From NCBI RefSeq assembly GCF_020400655.1, contig NZ_JAINRC010000011.1:1-64000 (forward strand): 64,000 nucleotides of DNA. The letters are read 5' to 3'. This document shows positions 48,008-56,411 of the stretch, in pieces (position 1 is the first letter of the stretch; every line of letters starts with the position of its first letter). A program made the position numbers and the translations under genes. This DNA is from Streptomyces spinosus. Lineage in GTDB: Bacteria > Actinomycetota > Actinomycetes > Streptomycetales > Streptomycetaceae. The notes below the pieces were generated by a model. The model worked only from the letters and a program-made list of their open reading frames with translations, was not told where the DNA came from and ran no database searches.

Positions 48008-49246
48008 CTAGGCCAGTGCCTCCAGTGGATCGTCCAGCACCGGCTGCCAGGCGAGTTCCGCCGCGCCGACCAGGCTGTTGTGGTCCAGGGTGCACGGCAG
48101 GATGGGGACGCCACCGCTCTGGCCCCACAGGCTGCGGGCGGCGACCACCGCGCGCAGCCGGCCGGGGTCCGCGTCCAGCAAGGTGCGGTGCAGACCGCCG
48201 AGGATGATGCGGTCCGGGTTGAGGATGTTGACCAGGCCGGCCAGGCCGAGGCCGAGACGGTCGATGAGGACCTCGGCGGCCCTGCGGACGGCCGGGTCGT
48301 CGTACTGGGTGCGCAGCAGGTCGCCTGCCTGCTGGACCAGCGACACCTCGGGACCGGGCTCCCGGCCCGCCTCCATGAGCAGGGCGAGCGGGTCCGCCTC
48401 GACGTCCAGGCAGCCCCGGCTGCCGCAGTGGCAGGGGCGGCCCTCGGGATTGACCGTGAGGTGGCCGACCTCCAGCGCCAGCCCCGAACTGCCCGTGTGC
48501 AGACGGCCGTCCAGGACGAGCGCGCCGCCGACGCCCCGGTGTCCGGTGGCGACGCACAGCAGGTCCCGCGCGCCCCGGCCGGCGCCGTGCCGGTGCTCGG
48601 CGAGTGCGGCGAGGTTGACGTCGTTGCCCGCGAACGCGGGTCCGCCGATGCCCGCGGCGCGCACGCGTTCCGCGAAGATCTCCCGGACGGGGGCGCCCGC
48701 GGGCCAGGCCAGGTGCAGGGGGTTGAGGGCCAGGCCGGCGGGTTCGGCGACGGCGGACGGCACGGCGAGTCCGGCGCCGACACAGCGCCGGCCGGTGCTG
48801 CGCAGCAGTTCCGCGCCCGCCTCGACCACGGAGCCGAGCACCTTCGCCGGGTCGGCGTCGACGGTCTCGCAGCCGGGCGCGGTCGCCACGATCCGTCCGC
48901 CGAGACCGACCAGCGCGGCCCGGAAGCCGTCGGCGTGGATCTGCGCCGCGAGTGCGACCGGGCCGTCCTCGGCGACCTCCAGCCGGTGCGAGGGGCGCCC
49001 CTGGGAACCGGCCGCGGAGCCGGGCCGGGCGTCCACGCGGATCAGGCCCAGCGCCTCCAGCTCGGCGGCGACCGCGCCGGCCGTCGCCCGGGTGACGCCG
49101 AGTTCGGCGGTGAGCACGGCGCGGGTGGGCGCCCTTCCGGTGTGCACCAGTTCCAGCGCCGGCCCGAGTGCCCCGCGCCCGCGGTCCAGCCGCGCCCTCG
49201 AGGTGGTCCTCTCCCCCGCTGCCCGGGGATCCGCCTTGCCGCTCAT
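48008..49246 (-). CDS. ROK-family transcriptional regulator
   Basis: A 412-residue protein: an N-terminal winged helix (RAVLTAELGVTRATAGAVAA, ELEALGLIRVDARPGS) joined to a ROK sugar-kinase-like domain. The zinc motif is PCHCGSRGCLDVEAD, matching the family's CxCGxxGCxE pattern with Asp in place of the last Glu. GNDVNLAALAEH lies at the position of the kinase catalytic Asp. ROK repressors (NagC, XylR types) sense sugars and control sugar uptake. No sugar genes adjoin it, so the target is unknown. It converges with the phosphotriesterase operon. Confidence 0.92.
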   Translation of the reverse strand: MSGKADPRAAGERTTSRARLDRGRGALGPALELVHTGRAPTRAVLTAELGVTRATAGAVAAELEALGLIRVDARPGSAAGSQGRPSHRLEVAEDGPVALAAQIHADGFRAALVGLGGRIVATAPGCETVDADPAKVLGSVVEAGAELLRSTGRRCVGAGLAVPSAVAEPAGLALNPLHLAWPAGAPVREIFAERVRAAGIGGPAFAGNDVNLAALAEHRHGAGRGARDLLCVATGHRGVGGALVLDGRLHTGSSGLALEVGHLTVNPEGRPCHCGSRGCLDVEADPLALLMEAGREPGPEVSLVQQAGDLLRTQYDDPAVRRAAEVLIDRLGLGLAGLVNILNPDRIILGGLHRTLLDADPGRLRAVVAARSLWGQSGGVPILPCTLDHNSLVGAAELAWQPVLDDPLEALA

Positions 49247-49295
49247 GAGGGCGAGTCTCCCATGATCCGCACTCCGGGCGGCCCGCGCCCGCCGG

Positions 49296-49946
49296 CTACA
49301 GGCCGCTGACCCGCAGGGTGATGTTCAGCCGTCCGTCGAGGCCCAGCCAGGCCGGGGCCGTGCCGGGCCGGACGCGTGGCACGCCGTGGTGGGCGAACCG
49401 GGACGGGCCGCCGAAGACGAACAGGTCGCCGCTGCGCAGTTCCACGTCGGTGTACGGCTTCCCGCGCGTCCTCGTGTTGCCGAAGCGGAAGACGCAGGTG
49501 TCGCCGAGGCTCAGCGAGACCACGGGCGCGTCCGTCTTCTCGTCGCCGTCGCGGTGCATGCCCATGCGGGCGTCACCGTCGTAGAAGTTGACCAGCGCGA
49601 TGTCGTACGGCGTGGCCGGCACGGCGTCCGGGCCGAGCGCGTCTGCCACGGCGCGGCGGCCCAGCGCGTCGAGCCAGTCCGGGAACGGTTTCACGGGGCT
49701 GCCGTCGCCGTCGACGACGGTGCGGGCGTAGGCGTACGGGTACCAGTGCCAGCCCAGGCAGACCTGGCGCGCGGTCATCGTGCCGCCGCCCGGTGTGCGG
49801 ACCGTGCGCAGTCCGGCGGGGGGCCGGGCCCAGTCCCGGCAGGCGGCGAGCAGGGCGCGCTGGCGTTCGCCGTCCAGCCAGTCCGGGACGTGCACGGCGC
49901 CCGGAGCGACCTCCGCGCGCTCCCGGCCGAACAGCTCGTCCTCCAT
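49296..49946 (-). CDS. AlkB-like Fe(II)/2-oxoglutarate dioxygenase
   Basis: A 216-residue AlkB-family protein. Iron ligands are His and Asp in MGMHRDGDEK and His in FAHHGVPR; the 2-oxoglutarate-binding Arg is in RLNITLR at the C-terminus. WHWYPYAYARTV and IALVNFYDGDARMG fit the substrate lid. AlkB enzymes remove methyl adducts from nucleic acid bases. ATG 49946 has GGATGGGGGC upstream; ATG 49964 is possible. It diverges from the RlmG-like gene by 55 bp. Repair of DNA or RNA is the natural role. Confidence 0.93.
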   Translation of the reverse strand: MEDELFGRERAEVAPGAVHVPDWLDGERQRALLAACRDWARPPAGLRTVRTPGGGTMTARQVCLGWHWYPYAYARTVVDGDGSPVKPFPDWLDALGRRAVADALGPDAVPATPYDIALVNFYDGDARMGMHRDGDEKTDAPVVSLSLGDTCVFRFGNTRTRGKPYTDVELRSGDLFVFGGPSRFAHHGVPRVRPGTAPAWLGLDGRLNITLRVSGL

Positions 49947-50001
49947 GCCCCCATCCTGCCCCATGCCCTCTGATCTGCGGCTCCGCTAGCCTGGACGCAC
50001 G

Positions 50002-51147
50002 ATGAGCGACCGTATGACGACACCGTGGGGCGAGGTCGAGCTGACCCGCTTCCCCGAGGACCCCCGCGACCCGCTGCGCGCCTGGGACGCCTCCGACGCG
50101 TACCTGCTGCGCCACCTCGCGGAGGAGAAGGTACCGCTCTCGGGCGCGGTCGTGGTGCTCGGGGACCGGTGGGGCGCGCTGGTGACCGCGCTGGCGGAGC
50201 ACCGGCCGACGCAGATCACCGACTCCTTCCTCGGCCAGGAGGCGACCCGGGCGAACCTGGCGCGGGCGGGCGTGGAGCCCGGTGCCGTACGGCTGCTCAC
50301 CACGCAGGACCCGCCCCCGGAGCGGGTGGACGTCCTGCTGGTGCGGGTGCCGAAGAGCCTGGCACTGCTGGAGGACCAGCTGCTGCGGCTGGCGCCCGCC
50401 GTGCACGCGGGCACGGTCGTGGTCGGCACCGGGATGGTGAAGGAGATCCACACCTCGACGCTCCGGCTGTTCGAGCGGATCCTCGGCCCGACCCGGACCT
50501 CCCTGGCCCGGCAGAAGGCCCGGCTGATCTTCTGCACTCCGGACCCGGCGCTGGAGCGGCCCGCGAACCCGTGGCCGTACAGCTACGCCCTGCCGGACGG
50601 CGTCGGCGCGGTCTCGGGGCGCACGGTGGTCAACCACGCGGGCGTGTTCTGCGCCGAGCGGCTGGACATCGGCACCCGCTTCTTCCTCCGGCACCTGCCC
50701 GGCCCCGGCGCCGGACGCGTGGTGGACCTCGGCTGCGGCAACGGCGTGGTCGGTACGGCGGTGGCGCTGGCCGATCCGGGGGCCGAGGTGCTGTTCGTGG
50801 ACGAGTCGTACCAGGCGGTGGCCTCGGCCGAGGCGACGTACAAGGCGAACGGGGTGCCGGGACACGCCGAGTTCCGGGTCGGGGACGGACTGGCCGGGGT
50901 GGCGCCCGGCAGTGTGGACCTGGTCCTGAACAACCCGCCGTTCCACTCCCACCAGGCGACCACGGACGCGGTGGCGTGGCGGATGTTCACGGGAGCGCTG
51001 CGCTCGCTGCGGCCGGGGGGCGAGCTGTGGGTGATCGGGAACCGGCACCTGGGGTACCACGTGAAGCTGCGGCGGCTGTTCGGCAACAGTGAACTGGTGG
51101 CGTCCGAGCCGAAGTTCGTGGTGCTCAGGGCGGTCAAGAGGGGTTAG
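50002..51147 (+). CDS. RlmG/RsmC-like class I methyltransferase
   Basis: A 381-residue protein with duplicated Rossmann-like halves, the layout of RsmC and RlmG. The C-terminal half is active: SAM motif I VVDLGCGNGVVGTAVAL and the N-methylase motif LVLNNPPFHSHQ. These enzymes methylate an exocyclic guanine N2 in 16S or 23S rRNA. The degenerate N-terminal half (VVVLGDRWGALVTALAEHRP) is likely structural. TDSFLGQEATRANL and PYSYALPDG fit RlmG better, but I cannot exclude another target. The end is followed by a 110-bp gap without recognised features. Confidence 0.85.
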   Translation: MSDRMTTPWGEVELTRFPEDPRDPLRAWDASDAYLLRHLAEEKVPLSGAVVVLGDRWGALVTALAEHRPTQITDSFLGQEATRANLARAGVEPGAVRLLTTQDPPPERVDVLLVRVPKSLALLEDQLLRLAPAVHAGTVVVGTGMVKEIHTSTLRLFERILGPTRTSLARQKARLIFCTPDPALERPANPWPYSYALPDGVGAVSGRTVVNHAGVFCAERLDIGTRFFLRHLPGPGAGRVVDLGCGNGVVGTAVALADPGAEVLFVDESYQAVASAEATYKANGVPGHAEFRVGDGLAGVAPGSVDLVLNNPPFHSHQATTDAVAWRMFTGALRSLRPGGELWVIGNRHLGYHVKLRRLFGNSELVASEPKFVVLRAVKRG

Positions 51148-51258
51148 GCGCGCTGCCGGGAGCCGGGCCGGGTCGGCCGCCGGTCCGGGAGAGGAAGGCG
51201 GGTGTCCGGGTGCTGACGGTCCGAGCCGGCCCCGGCCTGACCGGCCACCGGCCCGGCC

Positions 51259-51654
51259 TCAGAAACCGCCGAGGTCGGTCTTCACGAACCCCGCGCCGCG
51301 CTGGTCGTTGCAGCCCGCGACCGCCCGGTCCGCCGGATCGGGCCACGTCTGCTGGGCCTGGAGCGCCACGCTGACCAGCGTCAGCAGCAGGTCGACGTCG
51401 CTCGCGGCGTCCAGGCGCAGGGTCACCCACTGCGAGCCGGGCACGACCCTGATGGCGTCCGAGCCCTTCAGGTCCTTGGCGAACCGCCGGACGGCCCGGT
51501 CGGTGAGCCGCAGATCCACGTCACGCTCGGAGTGGAAGTGCGCGATCTCCCCCTGGGCCGACCGCACCGCCTGTCCCAGACCGCAGCTCGGGACGGCCTG
51601 TCTCAGGTCCGGCCAGGTCGCCAGTTGCGCGAGCGCGCGCGAGGCCAACGTCAT
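51259..51654 (-). CDS. Luciferase-domain (DUF5519-like) small protein
   Basis: A 131-residue protein with AQLATWPDLRQAVPSCGLGQ, RSAQGEIAHFHSERDVDLRL, VVPGSQWVTLRLD and LLLTLVSVALQAQQTWPDP. I recall this pattern in the Streptomyces family sometimes annotated as luciferase-domain (DUF5519) protein. It has no flavin or metal signature and should not be read as a luminescence enzyme. ATG 51654 is the first plausible start. Function unknown. Confidence 0.75.
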   Translation of the reverse strand: MTLASRALAQLATWPDLRQAVPSCGLGQAVRSAQGEIAHFHSERDVDLRLTDRAVRRFAKDLKGSDAIRVVPGSQWVTLRLDAASDVDLLLTLVSVALQAQQTWPDPADRAVAGCNDQRGAGFVKTDLGGF

Positions 51655-51884
51655 GGGCCCATCATGACGCGCTCACCCCTGCGCAACCAGCTCGTGAGCA
51701 AGCATTAACCGACCTGTTTCCGCCGGGCGTTCATGAATGCGCACAGGAATCCAGGTGTCGAACAGGCCGGCGCCACGGATGGCGGGCTCTGTGCTTCGAC
51801 ACTCCGTTGACTGCGGCCGAACCGCCGTGCGACGGTGAGGGCGCGCTCCTGTCACGAAACCCTGGCACCTGGAGGCAGACCGCT

Positions 51885-53246
51885 GTGACCTTCGGAAACG
51901 ATGACTCCCGCCGACCCATGGAGCGCGGCCTGACGCCGGACGAACTGGAGCTGTTCGAGAAGGAGTTCGCAGCGCGCCCGGTGAACCGGCTGATGCAGAA
52001 CGCGGTCACCCAGACGCCGGTCGACGACGTCGCCCTCGACCGGCGGATACTCACCGGTATCGACCACTCGGTCTCCCACCACCTGGACGACTGGAAGGTC
52101 ACCGACCAGAAGCAGAGCGGCCGTTGCTGGATGTTCGCGGGGCTCAACCTGCTCAGGGTCGGCGCCGCGCGGAAGCTGGGCGTGAAGGACTTCGAGTTCT
52201 CCCAGAACTACCTGCTGTGGTGGGACAAGTTCGAGCGGGCCAACCACTTCCTGGAGGCCGTCGTCGAGACCTCGGACCGGGACGTGGACGACCGAACGGT
52301 GGCGCACCTGCTGGCGGATCCGATCGGTGACGGCGGCCAGTGGAACATGTTCGTCGCCCTGGTCGCCAAGCACGGCCTGGTCCCCAAGTCGGCCATGCCG
52401 GAGACCGACAGTTCCTCCTCGACCCGGGCGATGAACCGGGCCCTGCAGACCCTGCTCCGCCAGGGCGCCCGCGACCTGCGCGCGCTGGCCGCCGAAGGGG
52501 TGGAGGCCCAGCGGGGGCACAAGCGGGAGGTGCTGGCCGCGGTCCACCGGGTGCTCAGCATCCATCTCGGCACGCCTCCGCAGCGGTTCCTGTGGCAGTG
52601 GGAGGACAGGAACAAGGAGTTCCACCGCGACGGCTGGCTGACCCCGGCCGAGTTCGCCGCCGCGTACGTCGATCTCCCGCTGGACGAGTACGTCTGCCTG
52701 GTGCACGATCCGCGGGAGTCGAGCCCGGTCGGCCGCACGTTCACCGTCGAGTACCTGGGCAATGTCGTGGACGCCCCGCCGGTGGTCTACCTCAACGCCC
52801 CGGTGGAGCTGCTCAAGCGGCTGGCCATGGAGGCGGTCGTCGGCGGCGAGCCGGTGTGGTTCGGCTGCGACGTGGCCAAGATGATGCGCGCGGACGCCGG
52901 CGTCTGGGACGCCGCGCTCTTCGACTACGCGGCCGTCTACGACGCCCCGTTCACCCTGGACAAGGCCGGCCGGCTGCTGCACCACGACACGCAGATGACG
53001 CACGCGATGCTGTTCACCGGCGTCGACGTGGTGGACGGGAGCCCGCGCCGCTGGCGGGTGGAGAACAGCTGGGGGGAGGCGAAGGCCGACAAGGGCTTCT
53101 GGACCATGAACGACTCGTGGTTCGGCGAGCACGTCTTCGAGATCGCCGTACGCCGCTCCGCGCTCCCGCCGGAGCTGGCCGCCGCTCTCGACCAGCCGCC
53201 GATCGTCCTCCCCGCCTGGGACCCCATGGGGGCCCTGGCGCACTGA
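51885..53246 (+). CDS. pepC: Aminopeptidase C (C1B bleomycin hydrolase family)
   Basis: A 453-residue cysteine peptidase of the size of PepC/bleomycin hydrolase. The active-site Cys lies in TDQKQSGRCWMFAGLNLLR, His in TQMTHAMLFTGVDVVDG and Asn in RVENSWGEAKADKGFW. The central lid contains DPIGDGGQWNMFVALVAKHG. These enzymes form hexameric barrels in the cytoplasm and trim N-terminal residues from peptides. GTG 51885 has GGAGG about 9 nt upstream, so a longer frame from 51807 (TTG) is not used. A terminator lies 28 bp past the stop. Confidence 0.95.
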   Translation: MTFGNDDSRRPMERGLTPDELELFEKEFAARPVNRLMQNAVTQTPVDDVALDRRILTGIDHSVSHHLDDWKVTDQKQSGRCWMFAGLNLLRVGAARKLGVKDFEFSQNYLLWWDKFERANHFLEAVVETSDRDVDDRTVAHLLADPIGDGGQWNMFVALVAKHGLVPKSAMPETDSSSSTRAMNRALQTLLRQGARDLRALAAEGVEAQRGHKREVLAAVHRVLSIHLGTPPQRFLWQWEDRNKEFHRDGWLTPAEFAAAYVDLPLDEYVCLVHDPRESSPVGRTFTVEYLGNVVDAPPVVYLNAPVELLKRLAMEAVVGGEPVWFGCDVAKMMRADAGVWDAALFDYAAVYDAPFTLDKAGRLLHHDTQMTHAMLFTGVDVVDGSPRRWRVENSWGEAKADKGFWTMNDSWFGEHVFEIAVRRSALPPELAAALDQPPIVLPAWDPMGALAH

Positions 53247-53273
53247 GCGCGGTGGCGGGGTCCGCCGCCCCAC

Positions 53274-53304
53274 CGCCCGCCGGTGCCGTCGGCGCCGGCG
53301 GGCG
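53274..53304. terminator. Bidirectional hairpin terminator
   Basis: CGCCCGCCGG and CCGGCGGGCG form a perfect 10-bp stem with an 11-nt loop between the convergent pepC and MarR genes. Confidence 0.8.
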
Positions 53305-53396
53305 ACCAGCGGCAGCGCCTCACGGATGTCCTGCGGTCGCCTCCCGCCCGACGGCCCCGACGGCCCCTTGCCGGCACCGGCCGCCGCCGAGACCCG

Positions 53397-53798
53397 TCAG
53401 TCCGTCTGGGCCAGCATCCTCGCCAGCACCGCGCGCTGCACCGGCCGTACCTCGCCGTGCAGCGCGCGCCCCTTCGCCGTGAGGGCCACCCGCACCCCGC
53501 GCCGGTCCTCCGGACACATGGCCCGCTCGACCAGGCCGTCCTTCTCCAGCCGGCCGATGAGCCGGGACAGCGCGCTCTGGCTGAGGTGGACCCGGTCGGA
53601 GATCTCCTGCACCCGGTGGGCGGGGCCGCCGTCCGCCGCCGCGCCCTCGGCCAGCAGGTCGAGGACCTCGAAGTCACTCGCGCACAGTCCGTGCCCGTGC
53701 AGCGCCCGGTCCACTTCGCACTGGGTGCGGGCGTGCAGGGCGAGGATGTCCCGCCACCGCTCCACGAGCGCCTGTTCGGGCTGCTTCTTCGCCGCCAT
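53397..53798 (-). CDS. MarR-family transcriptional regulator
   Basis: A 133-residue winged-helix protein. The HTH is HRVQEISDRVHLSQSALSRL, then IGRLEKDGLVERAMCPEDRR and GVRVALTAKG form the wing (D-x-R-G). MarR proteins are dimeric repressors relieved by small ligands. It is transcribed away from an MFS efflux gene with only 86 bp between starts. That gap contains overlapping TGCAT/ATGCA repeats. The pair is a textbook ligand-controlled efflux unit. Confidence 0.94.
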   Translation of the reverse strand: MAAKKQPEQALVERWRDILALHARTQCEVDRALHGHGLCASDFEVLDLLAEGAAADGGPAHRVQEISDRVHLSQSALSRLIGRLEKDGLVERAMCPEDRRGVRVALTAKGRALHGEVRPVQRAVLARMLAQTD

Positions 53799-53849
53799 GA
53801 GCGCACCGTAGCAGAACGACGCTTTTATTGCACCGTCATTAAATGCGCT

Positions 53850-53869
53850 TGCATCTCATGCATGTGCAT
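53850..53869. promoter_or_regulatory. Candidate MarR operator
   Basis: TGCAT-CTC-ATGCA (53850-53862) overlaps ATGCA-TG-TGCAT (53858-53869), giving three TGCAT/ATGCA half-sites in 20 bp between the divergent MarR and MFS starts. The run ends 15 bp before the MFS start codon. Symmetry and position suit a MarR site controlling both genes. Confidence 0.6.
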
Positions 53870-53884
53870 GTAAGTGTACGCGGC

Positions 53885-55411
53885 ATGACCTCTCCGCTCA
53901 CCACCTCCGCGGTCCCGTCCCCGGCGGTCCGCTGGACACCCAGACTGTGGGGCACCCTGCTGGTGCTGTGCGCCGCGATGTTCCTCGACGCACTGGACGT
54001 GTCGATGGTCGGCGTCGCACTGCCGTCCATCGGCTCGGACCTCGGCCTCACCACGTCGACCCTGCAGTGGGTCGTCAGCGGCTACATCCTCGGTTACGGC
54101 GGCCTGCTCCTCCTCGGCGGCCGGACCGCCGACCTGCTCGGCCGGCGTCAGGTGTTCCTGGTGGCGCTCGGCGTCTTCGCACTGGCCTCGCTGCTCGGCG
54201 GACTCGTGGACTCCGGGCCGCTGCTGATCGCCAGCCGCTTCGTCAAGGGCCTGAGCGCGGCCTTCACGGCACCGGCGGGCCTGTCGATCATCACCACCAC
54301 GTTCCCGGAGGGCCCGCTGCGCAACCGGGCCCTGTCGATCTACACCACCTGCGCCGCCGCCGGCTACTCCATGGGCCTCGTCTTCTCCGGGCTGCTCACC
54401 GAGGCCAGCTGGCGGTTCACCATGCTGCTGCCCGCCCCCGTCGCGCTCCTCGCCCTGCTCGTGGGCATGAGGCTGCTGCCGCGCAGCGAGCGCGAACGCG
54501 GCCACGGCGGCTACGACGTCCCGGGGGCCGTCCTCGGCACCGCCTCGATGCTCCTGCTGGTGTTCACCGTCGTCGAGGCGCCCGGTGCCGGCTGGGCCTC
54601 GGCCCGGACACTGCTGTCCTTCGTCGCCGTGGCCGTCATGCTCGTCGCCTTCGTGCTCGTCGAGCTGCGCAGCCCGAGCCCGCTGATCCGGCTCGGAGTA
54701 CTGCGCTCCGGCCCGCAGGTCCGGGCCCAGCTGGGCGCGTTGACGTTCGTCGGCAGCTACACGGGGTTCCAGTTCCTGGTCACGCTCTACATGCAGCAGG
54801 TGCTCGGCTGGTCGGCCCTGCACACGGCGCTGGCGTTCCTGCCGGCGGGCGCGCTCGTGGCGCTCTCCGCGACCAAGGTCGGCGCCGTCATCGACCGGTT
54901 CGGCACCGCGCGGCTGATCGTGCTCGGCTTCGTCCTGCTGGCGGCCGGATACGCGCTGTTCCTGCGCGTCGACCTGCACCCGGTCTACGCGGCCGTGATC
55001 CTGCCGACCATGCTGCTGGTCGGCTCGGGCTTCGCGCTGACCTTCCCGTCCCTCAACGTGCAGGCCACCAACGGCGTGGACGAGCACGAGCAGGGCATGG
55101 TCTCCGGTCTGCTGAACACCTCGGTGCAGGTGGGCGGCGCGCTCTTCCTGGCCGTCGTGACCGCGGTGGTGACCGCGCACGCTCCCGCGAAGGCCACCCC
55201 GCAGGCCGTCCTGGACAGCTACCGCCCCGGGCTGGTCGTGGTCGCGGCCATGGCCGTCGTGGGACTGCTGCTGTCGCTCACCGGGATGCGCCGTACCCGC
55301 CGGGGACGGTCGGTCGTGGTCGCCAGGTCCACCGTGACCGGGGCGGACACCGTGACCGAGTCGGACACCGTGACCGAGGCCGACGCGGATCGCGTACCGG
55401 TCCGCGACTAG
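53885..55411 (+). CDS. MFS efflux transporter, DHA2 (EmrB/QacA-like) family
   Basis: A 508-residue protein with 14 predicted helices. FLDALDVSMVGVALPSIGSD in helix 1 and GRTADLLGRRQVFLVALGVF in the loop 2-3 region are DHA2 hallmarks, and the motif C-like helix 5 region reads AAAGYSMGLVFSGLLTE. Such pumps expel drugs or dyes with H+ exchange. The C-terminal cytoplasmic tail repeats TVTGADTVTESDTVTEAD. ATG 53885 fits just after the operator; no strong ribosome binding site is visible, so a short leader or leaderless transcript is possible. A 17-bp-stem terminator follows. Confidence 0.93.
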   Translation: MTSPLTTSAVPSPAVRWTPRLWGTLLVLCAAMFLDALDVSMVGVALPSIGSDLGLTTSTLQWVVSGYILGYGGLLLLGGRTADLLGRRQVFLVALGVFALASLLGGLVDSGPLLIASRFVKGLSAAFTAPAGLSIITTTFPEGPLRNRALSIYTTCAAAGYSMGLVFSGLLTEASWRFTMLLPAPVALLALLVGMRLLPRSERERGHGGYDVPGAVLGTASMLLLVFTVVEAPGAGWASARTLLSFVAVAVMLVAFVLVELRSPSPLIRLGVLRSGPQVRAQLGALTFVGSYTGFQFLVTLYMQQVLGWSALHTALAFLPAGALVALSATKVGAVIDRFGTARLIVLGFVLLAAGYALFLRVDLHPVYAAVILPTMLLVGSGFALTFPSLNVQATNGVDEHEQGMVSGLLNTSVQVGGALFLAVVTAVVTAHAPAKATPQAVLDSYRPGLVVVAAMAVVGLLLSLTGMRRTRRGRSVVVARSTVTGADTVTESDTVTEADADRVPVRD

Positions 55412-55442
55412 GCGGAACCGGGAAAGAGGGGGACGCCTTCGC

Positions 55443-55484
55443 GCGTGCGCCCGGCGGGGACCGCTTGCCCCGCCGGGCGCACGC
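55443..55484. terminator. Strong hairpin terminator after the MFS gene
   Basis: GCGTGCGCCCGGCGGGG pairs perfectly with CCCCGCCGGGCGCACGC over 17 bp with an 8-nt loop, 31 bp past the MFS stop codon. It is the strongest terminator in the window and leaves the small gene at 55501 to its own promoter or read-through. Confidence 0.9.
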
Positions 55485-55500
55485 CTGTGAAACTGACGGG

Positions 55501-55785
55501 ATGCATGCGGACGGGGGCCGGCGGAACAAGGCGGAGCGGGACGCGGCGGCGGTGGAGACCGGTTACGCGTTCGTCAGCGCCGCGTTCGCCGCGGCGGTGC
55601 TGTTCGGGGCCGTGGCCGGGCCCGCGCTCCTCTTCGACCTGCCCGGCCTCGCGTCGAAGGTCCTGCTGCGGCTCGGCACGACGGTCGCGGCGGTCGTGTT
55701 CGTCGCCCGGGTGGTCAGCGTGCTGGTGCGCTTCCGCCGGACGGCTCAGCCCAGCCAGCCGGGCCGTACCAGCCCCGACTCGTAG
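55501..55785 (+). CDS. Small two-TM membrane protein (DUF6332-like)
   Basis: A 94-residue protein. A charged N-terminus (RRNKAERDAAAVETGYAFVS) leads to two hydrophobic helices (AAFAAAVLFGAVAGPALLF and VLLRLGTTVAAVVFVARVV). I recall this pattern as the Streptomyces DUF6332 family. Its 3' end overlaps the end of the convergent response-regulator gene by 40 bp. ATG 55501 has only a weak GACGGG upstream. Function unknown. Confidence 0.7.
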   Translation: MHADGGRRNKAERDAAAVETGYAFVSAAFAAAVLFGAVAGPALLFDLPGLASKVLLRLGTTVAAVVFVARVVSVLVRFRRTAQPSQPGRTSPDS

Positions 55786-56411
55786 GCGAGGACGACGAGT
55801 TGGGCGCGGTCCCGGGCGCCCAGCTTCACCATGGTCCGGCTCACGTGCGTCTTGGCCGTGAGCGGGCTGACCACCAGCCGGCGGGCGATCTCCTCGTTGG
55901 ACAGGCCGATGCCCACCAGTGCCATCACCTCCCGCTCCCGCTCGGTGAGCCGGGCGAGCGCGTCCGCGGCCGCGGGCTGCTTGGAACGCGCCGCGAACTC
56001 GGCGATCAGTCGGCGCGTGACACCCGGCGACAGCAGGGCGTCCCCCTCGACCACCGCGCGTACGGCACGCAGGAGTTCGTCCGGCTCGGTGTCCTTCACC
56101 AGGAAGCCGGAGGCACCCGCGCGAATCGCCTCGAAGACGTACTCGTCCAGTTCGAAGGTGGTGAGCATGACCACCTTCACGTCCGCCGCCTGCGGGTCGG
56201 AGGTGAGCCGCCGGGTCGCGGCCAGACCGTCCAGCAGTGGCATCCGGATGTCCATGAGCACGACGTCCGGCCGCAGTTCGCGCACCCGGCGCAGCGCCTC
56301 CTCGCCGTCGGCCGCCTCACCGACCACCTCGACGTCCGGCTGGGCGTCGAGCAGCGCCCGGAAGCCGGCGCGCACCAGCGACTGGTCGTCGGCGAGCAGT
56401 ACCCGGATCAC
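55746..56411 (-). CDS. NarL/LuxR-type response regulator
   Basis: A 221-residue regulator. The receiver domain has VLLADDQSLVRAGFRALL, the phospho-acceptor Asp in VVLMDIRMPLLDG and Lys in GASGFLVKDTEPDELL. The LuxR HTH is LTEREREVMALVGIGLSNEE followed by IARRLVVSPLTAKTHVSRTM. GTG 56411 overlaps the kinase stop as GTGA, so kinase and regulator are coupled. The signal and target genes are not evident; no transporter adjoins the pair as is common for drug-sensing members. Confidence 0.95.
   Translation of the reverse strand: MIRVLLADDQSLVRAGFRALLDAQPDVEVVGEAADGEEALRRVRELRPDVVLMDIRMPLLDGLAATRRLTSDPQAADVKVVMLTTFELDEYVFEAIRAGASGFLVKDTEPDELLRAVRAVVEGDALLSPGVTRRLIAEFAARSKQPAAADALARLTEREREVMALVGIGLSNEEIARRLVVSPLTAKTHVSRTMVKLGARDRAQLVVLAYESGLVRPGWLG

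Noticed and set aside
47996..48015. CTAGCTAG-containing palindrome at the end of the ROK gene
   Set aside because: CTAG is rare in Streptomyces, but the arms pair poorly (GGCC/GGCC with offsets), so I do not call a terminator.
51259..51654. Bioluminescence-type luciferase
   Set aside because: The family label contains the word luciferase, but the protein has no flavin or luciferin-binding motifs and is too small.
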